Source of the DNA: a bacterium
GTDB taxonomy: Bacteria > Planctomycetota > Planctomycetia > Planctomycetales > Planctomycetaceae
NCBI GenBank assembly: GCA_016125225.1
Contig: WGME01000034.1
Coordinates: 62,001 to 126,000 of the forward strand
Direction: 5' to 3'
Length of the DNA stretch: 64,000 bases
A program made the translations under genes and the position numbers. Position 1 is the stretch's first letter. Each line of letters begins with the position of its first letter. Of the stretch, positions 46,284-55,073 are shown one piece after another. A model generated the notes under the pieces. The model was not told the origin of the DNA and ran no database searches. It was given only the letters and a program-made list of their open reading frames with translations.

Positions 46284-48146
46284 TTGACGCCGGGTCTCGA
46301 CGATTTTGCATCCCTCGTTCAGCGATTGGCTGTCGCGTTGCCAAAACTGGAACGTGTTGCAGAGGTTTTGAAGCTGCCACCCTTAGCCGGCCGGGAATGG
46401 TACGACCTGTTGACCCGCAAACTTGTCCCGCAGCTGGGGCACGATCCATTTCTGGTCGTGGCTGTGACGGGCGGGACGAACATCGGTAAAAGTGTGGTGT
46501 TCAATCATCTGGCGGGTGAACGGGCCAGTGCCTCGAGTCCGTTGGCATCTGGCACGAAACATCCGGTCTGTCTGGTGCCCACCGGGTTTTCGCAGCGACA
46601 TGATCTTGCCGCGTTGTTTCCATCATTTCATCTGCAGGTTTCGTCTTCGGCTACCGAAGCACTAACCAGCAGTGATGAGCACTGGCTGTTCTGGCGGGAA
46701 AGTCCGGCCGTCCCTCCGAACCTGTTGCTGCTCGATACACCCGATGTCGACAGCGATGCCCCGGTGAACTGGCAGCGAGCGGACGCCATTCGTCAATCCG
46801 CCGACGTGCTCGTGGCTGTGCTTACCCAACAAAAATACAACGACGCCGCGGTGAAGCAGTTCTTTCGACAGGCAGCCGATGAAGGCAAACCGGCAGTCGT
46901 GGTCTTCAATCAATGTGAACTCCCCGACGATGAAGCCTATTGGCCGCTGTGGCTGGAGACCTTTTGCCAGGAGACTGGGGTACAACCGCTCTACGTCTAC
47001 CTGGCACCGAACGATCGGAAAGCCGCAGAGGCATTAACGCTGGAGTTTCAGGAACGCCGATGGCCACCGAATGAATCCGCTGATGCGACTTCGGTAGCTC
47101 CCGTTCGTTTGCAGGACGTCTTTGCCCGGCTGCGCTTTGCCGAGATCAAGCTGCAAACTCTGCGTGGCGCATTAGAGCTGGTGGCCGATGACCGTCAGGG
47201 GGCGGTCAGTTTACTGCGGGAGATCGAAGTCCGCAGCGGAGAATTCCGGGCAGCGGCGGAAGTTTTGACAGCCCATCAACTCGCGGAAATCGATGACTGG
47301 CCCGCACCGCCGTCTGCCATTGTGATTGACGATGTTCGCCGCTGGTGGTCTAGCCAGCGTCAGGGATGGTCTGCACAGGTGCATGGCGTCTACAACCAAA
47401 TTGGTCAGACGTTGAAGGTTCCCTTTTCAATGGCGAAGACTTGGTGGCAGGGTCCGCCGCCTCCCGTTTGGGACAGTTTTCGCGAACTCGAATGGCAGGC
47501 GATCGTCCGTGCGGTAGGTCGAGTCTATACAAAACTGGAGTGGCTGGCCGATGTGGGGCAGCCGTTGTTAAAGGTCCGACTGGAACTGTTGCTGACCGGC
47601 GTATCCCGAGCCGAAGTTTTACGGCAACTGGAGGCCGAACATCGGCAGTTCGATTTTAATGAACTGCTGCAGACGACAGTCGAACAGGAACTGCTGTCGT
47701 TCCGTGAAGAGAATCCGCAGTTATTCGGCTGGTTCAAGCGATTGGACGAAGCCACGGCGGCGGCGAGACCCATGCTGACCATTGCCCTCGGCATCACGGG
47801 AATTGGCCTGCCTGTGGGGGAGGCGGCAACGCATCTGGCTTCGCAAAGTCTGATGCAGGGGGCTATGCATGTGTTGGGCGATGTCGTGGCGGGGACGGCG
47901 ACCGCGACGGTCGGGGAAACGGCGATTTCCGCGACGGCCTCCAGCGGGGCCGGTTATTTGCAGGCCAAGTTTCATCGACTGCAGGAAACCTTCACGCGGC
48001 AGCGGGTCCGCTGGCTCGCGGAGCGACTGGAAAGCCGGATTCTGGGTGGCCTGACCGGGGAATTGCAGTCGGCTGCGGCAATCAGTCGTTCGGCGGAATA
48101 TCAGGCGGTCGCCGAAATCTTGGCGGGCTGGCGAAAATCTGTGTAA
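46284..48146 (+). CDS. Dynamin-like GTPase
   Basis: 620 residues from TTG 46284, with GGAG ten bases upstream. The G1 P-loop GGTNIGKS is at about 63-70, switch and G3 DTPD near 148, and the G4 position reads FNQCE near 210 (Asn-Gln-Cys-Glu in place of NKxD). Long helices follow (LVADDRQGAVSLLREIEVR; EAEHRQFDFNELLQTTVEQE). A Gly/Ala-rich hydrophobic region near residues 495-550 (LTIALGITGIGLPVGEAA; GDVVAGTATATVGETAIS) could insert in a membrane, as in bacterial dynamin-like proteins. No second GTPase gene is adjacent. It probably remodels or tethers membranes; the altered G4 motif lowers confidence in specificity. Confidence 0.75.
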   Translation: MTPGLDDFASLVQRLAVALPKLERVAEVLKLPPLAGREWYDLLTRKLVPQLGHDPFLVVAVTGGTNIGKSVVFNHLAGERASASSPLASGTKHPVCLVPTGFSQRHDLAALFPSFHLQVSSSATEALTSSDEHWLFWRESPAVPPNLLLLDTPDVDSDAPVNWQRADAIRQSADVLVAVLTQQKYNDAAVKQFFRQAADEGKPAVVVFNQCELPDDEAYWPLWLETFCQETGVQPLYVYLAPNDRKAAEALTLEFQERRWPPNESADATSVAPVRLQDVFARLRFAEIKLQTLRGALELVADDRQGAVSLLREIEVRSGEFRAAAEVLTAHQLAEIDDWPAPPSAIVIDDVRRWWSSQRQGWSAQVHGVYNQIGQTLKVPFSMAKTWWQGPPPPVWDSFRELEWQAIVRAVGRVYTKLEWLADVGQPLLKVRLELLLTGVSRAEVLRQLEAEHRQFDFNELLQTTVEQELLSFREENPQLFGWFKRLDEATAAARPMLTIALGITGIGLPVGEAATHLASQSLMQGAMHVLGDVVAGTATATVGETAISATASSGAGYLQAKFHRLQETFTRQRVRWLAERLESRILGGLTGELQSAAAISRSAEYQAVAEILAGWRKSV

Positions 48147-48317
48147 CACTTAGCGCCGGCAACGGTACGAGCAGAGTGACTCCCTCGATGTGGCCACATC
48201 GGCGATGTTCGACCGGGGGGCAGCCGCTGGACCTCGGCCTTTAACCCCTGCCGTGGTATGGTCTTCGGAAGCTCTCCGGTCGACGTCGTGTGGAGTCGAT
48301 TGCAGGGGAGTTCGCGT

Positions 48318-49016
48318 ATGTGTGGCCAGTTAGCCTTTCCAGGCATGGACGCTTGTGCGGCATGGTGGACACCTTGGTTGAAAGCGCAGCCAGCCGATTC
48401 AACCGCAGCCATTGCCGTTCCATCCGAAAATGTTTCCGCAGCAACAGTGCTCGCCGTCGACACCGTCAACGAAGAGGACTGGACAGATATCCGGGAGACA
48501 TTGCTGGGAGATGGGACCGCCTATGCCCGGCTGGTTTCCCGATATCAGCAGTCGTTATCGCGGTATTTGTGGCGATTCACGCGCAGTCCGCAGGCGCATG
48601 AAGAGCTTGTGCAAACGGTGTTTGTGGAAGCCTATTTCCAGTTGCGAACCTTTGCCGGCCGGAGTCCGCTGAGTCACTGGCTGCAGGTGATTGCCACGCG
48701 GGTGGGCTATCGGTTCTGGAAAGGGCAGACGCAGCAGCGACAACGGAATATGATTTCTATGGACCAGACCGATGAACCACCGGAACGCCGCGTCGTAGGG
48801 GATCATCTGGAATCGGCGGAAGCTGCCGCTCGGGTGCATGCCTGCCTGGAGCGTCTGCCACCGCGCGATCGGCTGGTGATTACGCTGTTACACCTCGAAG
48901 AAAAAACGGTCGCCGAAATTTCTCAGTACACAGGCTGGTCGCAGACGATGGTGAAGGTGCAAGCGTACCGTGCTCGCGGTAAACTCGCTAAGTTGCTGCG
49001 GGAGTCGCCGATATGA
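48318..49016 (+). CDS. ECF-type sigma factor
   Basis: 232 residues from the ATG at 48318, which has AGGGGAG seven bases upstream. Region 2 reads ARLVSRYQQSLSRYLWRFTR...ELVQTVFVEAYFQL. Region 4 is LPPRDRLVITLLHLEEKTVAEI...WSQTMVKVQAYRARGKLAKLL. The N-terminal ~65 residues are an extra extension with Cys (MCGQLAFPG; CAAWW), unusual for ECF sigmas and possibly regulatory. It overlaps the next gene by four bases (ATGA), so the two are translationally coupled. Confidence 0.93.
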   Translation: MCGQLAFPGMDACAAWWTPWLKAQPADSTAAIAVPSENVSAATVLAVDTVNEEDWTDIRETLLGDGTAYARLVSRYQQSLSRYLWRFTRSPQAHEELVQTVFVEAYFQLRTFAGRSPLSHWLQVIATRVGYRFWKGQTQQRQRNMISMDQTDEPPERRVVGDHLESAEAAARVHACLERLPPRDRLVITLLHLEEKTVAEISQYTGWSQTMVKVQAYRARGKLAKLLRESPI

Positions 49017-49315
49017 CCACATCTTCCAATCACCAACCCGTCTCGACCTGGGATGGCTTCAAGCAATTGATGCATCAGGCGCGGTCTGAATCGGCCCCGC
49101 TGGTGGATGTAACGGCCCCTGTGCTCGCGCGGATTTCCCAGACGCCTCAGGTCAGCTGGCAGCCGGTCGAACGCGTCATTCTTGCCTCTGCGGGAGTCAG
49201 CGCTGTTCTGGCGGCATCATTGCTGTTTGTCGTCTGGACGACTTCACAAAATCTGGTCGATCCCGCCTCTGGCTGGTTCCAGCCCTTCGAAGTGACACTG
49301 CTGGAGAGGCCTTGA
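49013..49315 (+). CDS. Probable small anti-sigma-like membrane protein
   Basis: 100 residues with a cytoplasmic N-terminal helix pair (TWDGFKQLMHQARSESAPLV; VDVTAPVLARIS), one membrane helix (ILASAGVSAVLAASLLFVVW) and a short outer tail. It starts within the sigma gene's stop codon. The layout of short cytoplasmic region plus one helix is that of CnrY-type anti-sigma factors. The anti-sigma role is inferred from position and shape; no recognised domain is present. Confidence 0.7.
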   Translation: MTTSSNHQPVSTWDGFKQLMHQARSESAPLVDVTAPVLARISQTPQVSWQPVERVILASAGVSAVLAASLLFVVWTTSQNLVDPASGWFQPFEVTLLERP

Positions 49316-49318
49316 AGG

Positions 49319-49756
49319 ATGTTAACCACGACCACATCCCCTCCGCAATGTTCCCCATTAAGCGTGGTTCCGGCCAATCGCTGGATGTGTCCCATGGTGT
49401 GGTCGGTCGGGTTGGGCGTGATCTTCACGGCCGGAGTTGTGAGCGGGGCGGCGGGCTATGCCTACTGGCATCATTCATACCTGCTTTGGGTGCATGATCA
49501 TCCCGATGACATTCCCGACATCGTTCTGCAGAAGCTGACCAGCAAGCTGAGCCTGACCGAAGAGCAGATTCCCAAAGTCGCCGAACTGATCCGCAGAAAT
49601 CATGAGCAGTTGGAACGGTTACAGGATGAGATTCGCCCGCGCGTGGATCAACGCTGTACGGCTTATGAAGCGGAAATGAAAGCCCTGCTCACCGAAGAGC
49701 AGTATGCCATCTGGTTGCCCCATTTCCGTGACGTCTGCCGGATCTGGTTGCCGTAA
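49319..49756 (+). CDS. Membrane-anchored periplasmic sensor of Spy/CpxP/CnrX type
   Basis: 145 residues with a membrane helix (MVWSVGLGVIFTAGVVSGAAG) and a helical periplasmic part. The hairpin SLTEEQIPKVAELIRRNHEQ...DEIRPRVDQRCTAYEAEMKALLTEEQYAIW fits the Spy/CpxP/CnrX fold. A His-rich stretch just after the membrane (WHHSYLLWVHDHPDD) could bind metal. It is the third gene of a sigma-antisigma-sensor operon, three bases after the second. It is likely to sense metal or envelope stress. Confidence 0.78.
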   Translation: MLTTTTSPPQCSPLSVVPANRWMCPMVWSVGLGVIFTAGVVSGAAGYAYWHHSYLLWVHDHPDDIPDIVLQKLTSKLSLTEEQIPKVAELIRRNHEQLERLQDEIRPRVDQRCTAYEAEMKALLTEEQYAIWLPHFRDVCRIWLP

Positions 49757-49773
49757 CCGCAGCCCATCGGGTC

Positions 49774-50310
49774 TCAACTCAACGGGGCGGAAATCTCCAG
49801 CAGATCAACCGCCGGCTGATGATTGCAGAAGATCGTCGCCAGCCGGCCATAGGTCTTGTTGCCCACGGGCATCTGTAACGCCTCCGCCAGTCCCGGCCCG
49901 GCCGTGAATTCAAGAATGGCTCCGAGATCGATGTGCCTGAGCACGTTGTGTGTGATGAGCACCCGCCCGAGGGGAATCTGCCCCGCGAGAATCTCTTTAC
50001 GAACGGCGTCGGTCACATACTGAAAGTTGAACCGCACGATGCCGAACTGCACGGGAATGTTCGTCCCCTGTTTCAGCAGCAGAATTTTGCGGGCATAAAT
50101 ATCACCCAGTTCCTTCGCCGCAAGGACCCGCACATCCACCGATGTCTGGTGATACTGCTCCATCGTAACGGTCATATGATGGTTATGGGCCAGCATCGAC
50201 TTGTACGGTTCCGGCGTGACGACCGAGGGAATATGCTCCACGCGCATAAACAGCGCCGGACCTTCCGGAAACAGATCAGTCAACGCGCGGAGTTCATCGT
50301 GAGGGTTCAA
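49774..50310 (-). CDS. DUF98 / UbiC-like (chorismate pyruvate-lyase-type) protein
   Basis: 178 residues. The sequence [43 protein letters not shown] and [34 protein letters not shown] follows the UTRA/chorismate-lyase fold of DUF98. Archaeal members are thought to make 4-hydroxybenzoate from chorismate, an input to methanopterin synthesis. The 4-bp ATGA overlap with the Uma2 gene upstream shows coupling. Chorismate lyase activity is not proven for this bacterial group. Confidence 0.7.
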   Translation of the reverse strand: MNPHDELRALTDLFPEGPALFMRVEHIPSVVTPEPYKSMLAHNHHMTVTMEQYHQTSVDVRVLAAKELGDIYARKILLLKQGTNIPVQFGIVRFNFQYVTDAVRKEILAGQIPLGRVLITHNVLRHIDLGAILEFTAGPGLAEALQMPVGNKTYGRLATIFCNHQPAVDLLEISAPLS

Positions 50311-51005
50311 CGGGGGCCTCTCTCTTTTGCCTGGTCAGCACGACGAAACCATTCTTGAATCGATAATTGGAATCCCGGCAATAACATGGCATCGTCCAAG
50401 ATGTCGGCTTCTGTCAATGTGCGGAAGTCGGTCATGCTTTGAAAGACCTGGACTGTCCTCAACTCTGGGTCCACATACCAGACCCGTTTCACCCCATGCT
50501 GAAAATAGTCGGCCAGTTTGCGTGCCATTTCCCCGGAGGTATTCGAGGGGCTGAGAACCTCTACCGCGAGATCCGGTGCCCAATTCGCAATGGGTGATTG
50601 ACGTTCTTGTGAGCTGGGCAGCGATTCATAGCGAACGAATGCGACATCGGGCAAACGAATCAGTTGTTCGCTCAATCGATGAGGAGCGTCTGCTCCCAGT
50701 GTGAACCCGATGTCGTGCTCTTCGAGATACGACTCAAGGAACAGTACGAGCAGCGTTGCCAGTCGGGCTTCATACCAACCCATGCTCTTCTCCACCAGCA
50801 CGCCATCGATCAATTCGCAGAGCCGTTTCTCGCGACCATGACCGTCAATGAGCTGCAGCAAATCGCCGTCTTTCGCCATGCCAGGTATGGGCGACATCAA
50901 GACGCGGCGCGGCGAAACATCACCTAAATCGCGGAGGAGATCTGCGACGGTGGTCACGACCGGTTCAATCTCCAGCGATGCAGCATGGACCAATGCGGTA
51001 TTCAT
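50307..51005 (-). CDS. Uma2-family (DUF820) nuclease-like protein
   Basis: 232 residues with the PD-(D/E)XK plan of Uma2: [66 protein letters not shown]. The Asp, Glu and Lys of the fold can be seen. The family is hugely expanded in cyanobacteria and planctomycetes with unknown role; nuclease activity is inferred from fold. It overlaps the DUF98 gene by four bases. The HemW-like gene begins upstream. Confidence 0.92.
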   Translation of the reverse strand: MNTALVHAASLEIEPVVTTVADLLRDLGDVSPRRVLMSPIPGMAKDGDLLQLIDGHGREKRLCELIDGVLVEKSMGWYEARLATLLVLFLESYLEEHDIGFTLGADAPHRLSEQLIRLPDVAFVRYESLPSSQERQSPIANWAPDLAVEVLSPSNTSGEMARKLADYFQHGVKRVWYVDPELRTVQVFQSMTDFRTLTEADILDDAMLLPGFQLSIQEWFRRADQAKERGPR

Positions 51006-51034
51006 TTCGACCTCGCCATGTCGAGAAGCTTTCC

Positions 51035-52345
51035 TTAAGTATACCGCACGGATCGGTGTTCGGGTTCGAAGTATTCGGTCAGCAAGGTGTCGACCTGCAA
51101 CAGTCCTTTGCGCGTCAGGATGACGCTGTCGTTTTCGACGTTCAGGTATCCCTTAGCCTGCTGATTCGCGAGCGGTTCGGCGAACTCGACCAGCGGGTCG
51201 ACACCAAATTTGTCGCGGAAGGGTTGAACCGGAACCCGCCCTTCTTTCATCTGCAGGACGAACTCGCGGATCAGAATCTGATGCGGTGTTGGTCGCAAGG
51301 CCCGATTGATGGGCAGCTCGCCTCCTTCGACCGTCGAGAGATAATCGTCGATTCCATCGAGGTTCTGGTAATGGACTCCCTGCAGATGGCCGAACGACGA
51401 CACACCGACCGCCAGCAGATCACAACCCCGCCAGACATTATCGCGGTAGACGAAATGGTCAGTCGCCGGGTTCTTGATCAGTTCGTTGCCACTCGATGCG
51501 TGATACCCCGCAGCCTGCAGGGTATCGATAGCTTCACTCACCCAGCGGCGTTTGGTCGACCAGTTCGCCACGGGGGACGTAACCCCCATCTCGCGCATCT
51601 CTTTGGAGATGATGGTATTGAATGGCAATTCCATCTGATAGATGGTGATATTGTCCGGATTCATCTCGCGGACCCGCTCGACACATTTGTGCCAGTTTTC
51701 GTCAGTCTCGCCGATCATGCCGGCAATGAGATCGATATTGACCTGTGGAAAGCCGACCTGCTGAATCCATTCGTAAGCCCGGCCGACTTCCGGGGAGAGA
51801 TGCGCTCGCCCGTTGACTTCCAGGATGGTGTCGTCAAAGTTCTCGACACCCAGTGAAATGCGCGTGACACCGATATCTTTCAGCGTCTGCACCTTTTCGA
51901 GACTGAGTGTGCCGGGCTCACATTCGAAGGTGACTTCGTCGGCGTTGTCCCAGCTGATTGAGCGGCTGAGTTCATCGCGCAGGAAGCGGAGTTGCTTGGC
52001 GCTCAGATAAGAGGGCGTGCCTCCGCCGAAGTAGACGAACTTCAGGGAGCGGTCTTGAACAGCAGGCTGGACCTTAAGAAGTTCGACTTCTTTCGCCAAT
52101 GCCTCGACATACCGTTCGATCGCCTTCGCATTCTGGTTCGTATAGACCCGGAAATAGCAGAACTTGCAGCGTTTGCGGCAGAAGGGAATGTGGAGGTATA
52201 AGCCGAGTGGCACCGTGCGGTCGGGTTCGCTGGCGAAGGCCTGTGTCACTTCCGGCACATAGGCCCGATCCCACAACGAGAACGGGGGATAGTTCGAGAC
52301 GAAGTAGCTGCCCACTTCAGTGACATCAACCAGTTCCGCAGACAT
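51035..52345 (-). CDS. Radical SAM coproporphyrinogen-III-oxidase-like protein (HemW/HemN family)
   Basis: 436 residues. [16 protein letters not shown] carries the radical SAM cysteines at about 56, 60 and 63. The fourth Cys found in true HemN (CxxCxC) is absent, as in Hem[39 protein letters not shown] and [17 protein letters not shown] follow the family. HemW is a haem chaperone; an oxidase role cannot be excluded. The radical SAM class is sure. Confidence 0.88.
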   Translation of the reverse strand: MSAELVDVTEVGSYFVSNYPPFSLWDRAYVPEVTQAFASEPDRTVPLGLYLHIPFCRKRCKFCYFRVYTNQNAKAIERYVEALAKEVELLKVQPAVQDRSLKFVYFGGGTPSYLSAKQLRFLRDELSRSISWDNADEVTFECEPGTLSLEKVQTLKDIGVTRISLGVENFDDTILEVNGRAHLSPEVGRAYEWIQQVGFPQVNIDLIAGMIGETDENWHKCVERVREMNPDNITIYQMELPFNTIISKEMREMGVTSPVANWSTKRRWVSEAIDTLQAAGYHASSGNELIKNPATDHFVYRDNVWRGCDLLAVGVSSFGHLQGVHYQNLDGIDDYLSTVEGGELPINRALRPTPHQILIREFVLQMKEGRVPVQPFRDKFGVDPLVEFAEPLANQQAKGYLNVENDSVILTRKGLLQVDTLLTEYFEPEHRSVRYT

Positions 52346-52377
52346 ATCGCCATCTCTTTCGTTCAGTTTCAGTCAGT

Positions 52378-52608
52378 TCAATGGGCTTCAGTACTTTGCG
52401 GAACGCGCAGTTCCAGGTCGGTCACGAGCAGCAAATCGATGATGTTCATTGAGTCGTCAGGCTTATACACGACCAATGTGCGCCAAGTCGGAGACGCAGC
52501 TATGAACTCCTGATGATGTACAGGAATTGCACGGCCATCGGCCAGATGGATAACAAAGGGGCGAAACGGTTGAGCGTGATAAAGTTCCCGGACGCGTTCG
52601 ATTGTCAT
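52378..52608 (-). CDS. Small conserved planctomycete-type protein
   Basis: 76 residues reading MTIERVRELYHAQPFRPFVI, then HLADGRAIPVHHQEFIAASP. I recall many small planctomycete proteins with the PFRPFxIHLADGR core and no known function. There is no signal peptide or membrane helix. It lies 12 bases after the PQQ-type propeller gene and 32 bases before the HemW-like gene on the same strand. Confidence 0.8.
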   Translation of the reverse strand: MTIERVRELYHAQPFRPFVIHLADGRAIPVHHQEFIAASPTWRTLVVYKPDDSMNIIDLLLVTDLELRVPQSTEAH

Positions 52609-52620
52609 GGTTCGTGCCCC

Positions 52621-53778
52621 TTACTTTTTACCAAAACAAAAGACTTTCCCTTCGCGACTTTCATTCCCGACAACTAGCACGCCTTCACCAATGGCTGGGC
52701 CGGCCGAGATCGCTTTGCCGGTGTTGTGCTTCCAGCGTAACTGACCATCTTTGAGGCCCAGTTCGTAGAGATTGCCATCCTGCGATCCGACGAAGACTCG
52801 GTCGCCCACTATGGCGGGTGAACTATCAACTTTGGCCCGTGTAGCGAAAGTCCAGGCCTGTTTGCCGGTGTCGCGGTGGACGGCGTGAATCGATTTGTCA
52901 CGACTGCCGACGACCAGGAACTTGTCGGTTACCGCCGCCGAGGAATGAAACGGAAACTCGCCTCCGCCGGTGGAGTACCGCCAGACTTCGGTCATGGTCA
53001 TCCAATCGATTGCCACGATTTCGCTGGCATAGGTGCCCACATACAACACGTTCCCGACGACCGAGGGGGATGCGATCAGGTAGGTGGCCAGCGGCATGTC
53101 GGATTTCTGCTCGCCGGTTTCGATGTTGATTGCCCGCAGGTGTTCATCACATCCGGCGATGAAGGTGTATTTCTCGGCGATGGCCGGTGCGCAATGCACA
53201 TACCCTTCTGTGGGAAACGTCCAGAGCGGCTGGCCATCACTCATATTGAGACAATAAAGGCTGTTGTCATACGATCCGAACAGGATGCGATGATCGACAA
53301 TCGCCGCCGAACTGTAGATCTCTCCGCCGGTGCTGAACGTCCATTTGGACTTGCCGGTTTTTCTGTCAATCGCATGAAAGAGGCCATCTTCATCACCCAG
53401 ATAGACGGCGTCGGCGGTGACAGTCGGTGACGATTTGAAGCCCGGCGCAAACGAGTTCTTTTCGACCTTCTCGACCGACTTGTAAGTCCAAACGGTTTCA
53501 CCAGTCGCACGCTTCAGGCAGACTAGGTCGCCAGACAGGCATGGCACATAGACATAGTCGCCTACGATTGCCGCCGTCGCGACAATTTGATCACCCAATT
53601 CCACTTGCCAGAGCAGTTCCAGCGTTTCCGGAAGAGTTGATGTGGCCACCCCGGTGAGAGACAGATTTTGACGGAATGAGGGCCAGCTCGTGGTTGTTGC
53701 CGCTGACGGTTCGGCGGCACACAGTCCCGAAGCGAGCAGCAGAGTTAGACTGAGACTGGCGAAGGTTCGTAAGCACAT
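52621..53778 (-). CDS. Secreted PQQ-like beta-propeller protein
   Basis: 385 residues from the ATG at 53778, which has GGAGGAG just upstream; a longer frame to 53985 is not coding-like. Signal peptide ends at ASGLCAAEP. Seven or so blades follow with the usual WxxxTG pattern: LKRATGETVWTYKS, IDRKTGKSKWTFSTGG, NMSDGQPLWTFPTEG, HRDTGKQAWTFATRA, LKDGQLRWKHNTG. It resembles BamB-like outer-membrane propellers without lipobox. Its start overlaps the 3' end of the Fe-alcohol dehydrogenase gene by 34 bp, so the two are coupled. Confidence 0.9.
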   Translation of the reverse strand: MCLRTFASLSLTLLLASGLCAAEPSAATTTSWPSFRQNLSLTGVATSTLPETLELLWQVELGDQIVATAAIVGDYVYVPCLSGDLVCLKRATGETVWTYKSVEKVEKNSFAPGFKSSPTVTADAVYLGDEDGLFHAIDRKTGKSKWTFSTGGEIYSSAAIVDHRILFGSYDNSLYCLNMSDGQPLWTFPTEGYVHCAPAIAEKYTFIAGCDEHLRAINIETGEQKSDMPLATYLIASPSVVGNVLYVGTYASEIVAIDWMTMTEVWRYSTGGGEFPFHSSAAVTDKFLVVGSRDKSIHAVHRDTGKQAWTFATRAKVDSSPAIVGDRVFVGSQDGNLYELGLKDGQLRWKHNTGKAISAGPAIGEGVLVVGNESREGKVFCFGKK

Positions 53779-54950
53779 CGATACAACTCCTCCAGGCTTT
53801 GAGCGTCGACTGGTCGAGGGTTGAACGTTCCCGTCCATTGCTTCGCGGCATCGACAGCCAGTGTTGGCAGCATGTCCGCTTTGACACCACATTGTTTCAA
53901 ACTCGTCGGACAGCCCGCCGCCGCAATCAACTGCGTCAGCCGTCGTGCCAATTGCTCGCTGGCATCCGGTGCGTCGGCCGCACACAACCCGGCATCGGCC
54001 GCGAGTTGACCATACAATTGGCCGACCACCGAAGAATTATACCGGACGACATGAGGCAATAAGAGACCAATCGCCAAGCCGTGCGTAATCTCATAGTGAG
54101 CCGTCAGCGGATTGGCGAGGGCATGGGTAGCACCGAGCATCGAATTTTCGATGGCCGCCCCGGCGAGATGGGCACCCAATAGCATCGCCCCGCGGGCTTT
54201 GACATTCCGAGGATCGGCGAGCACTCCGGGAAACCCTGTCACCAGCAGACGCCAGCTCCGGCGGCTGAAGAGTTGTGAGATCGGATTTCGCCGGGTCGTC
54301 ACATGCGACTCGACAGCATGGCTGATGGCATCGATTCCCGTAGCCGCCGTGACGCCAGCGGGCATGCTGATCGTGAGGTCGGGGTCGAGAATGGCCGCGC
54401 GGCAGGCGGCTTTTTTGTCGCCGCAGGCCATCTTCATATGTGAGTCGGCATCGGCAATGAGTGCGAACGATTGGGCTTCGCTGCCTGTCCCAGATGTGGT
54501 GGGGACGGCGAGCATGGGCAGCATCGCTTTGGTCGCTTTGCCAACGCCCCAGTAATCCTGCATGCGGCCGCCGTTGGTGTAGAGGAAGTTGATCCCCTTG
54601 GCACAATCCATGGCACTGCCACCACCGACAGCGATCAGAAAATCAATCTGCTGCTGTTGCGCGACCTGTAACCCCCGAGCGACATCGTCGGTTGTGGGAT
54701 TGGGTTGCACATCGCGAAAGATCGTCACTTCGACCGGTTGTTCCCGCAGGCTGGCCAGACACCGCTCCACATGCCCGGCCTGCTCAATGCCGGGGTCGGT
54801 CACCAGCAACACGCGACGACCACCATATTCCCGCGTGAGTGGTCCCACGGACTGAACGCAGCCGCTGCCGAACACTACGCGGGTGCGAGGGTCGTAGTCG
54901 AAACCGGGAAGAGCCGACTCGGTATCGGGCGATGACTGCGGCGAGTCCAT
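53745..54950 (-). CDS. Iron-containing alcohol dehydrogenase
   Basis: 401 residues. Group III alcohol dehydrogenase: GGRRVLLVTDPGIEQAGH, VGGGSAMDCAKGINFL, PTTSGTGSEAQSFALI for NAD(P) binding; metal ligands in GIDAISHAVESH, GATHALANPLTAHYEITHG. The enzyme oxidises alcohols or reduces aldehydes in the cytoplasm. The substrate cannot be deduced. It is followed, with 34 bp overlap, by a propeller gene that is exported, so the pairing is one of transcription rather than place. Confidence 0.92.
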   Translation of the reverse strand: MDSPQSSPDTESALPGFDYDPRTRVVFGSGCVQSVGPLTREYGGRRVLLVTDPGIEQAGHVERCLASLREQPVEVTIFRDVQPNPTTDDVARGLQVAQQQQIDFLIAVGGGSAMDCAKGINFLYTNGGRMQDYWGVGKATKAMLPMLAVPTTSGTGSEAQSFALIADADSHMKMACGDKKAACRAAILDPDLTISMPAGVTAATGIDAISHAVESHVTTRRNPISQLFSRRSWRLLVTGFPGVLADPRNVKARGAMLLGAHLAGAAIENSMLGATHALANPLTAHYEITHGLAIGLLLPHVVRYNSSVVGQLYGQLAADAGLCAADAPDASEQLARRLTQLIAAAGCPTSLKQCGVKADMLPTLAVDAAKQWTGTFNPRPVDAQSLEELYRCAYEPSPVSV

Positions 54951-55010
54951 TGGCAGGGCTCTGTTCAGGTGGGAAGCATGAGCGGCGGTCTGTCCATCCT
55001 ATCGACGATG

Positions 55011-55042
55011 AAACCCGGTATCCCCTGCGAGATACCGGGTTT
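55011..55042 (-). terminator. Stem-loop after the second PQQ-type gene
   Basis: Perfect 12-bp stem (AAACCCGGTATC with GATACCGGGTTT) around an 8-nt loop, 32 bp beyond the stop at 55074. There is no U-tract on the minus strand. Confidence 0.6.
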
Positions 55043-55073
55043 CTCGAAAAATCTTACACACCCTGCATGGGAA

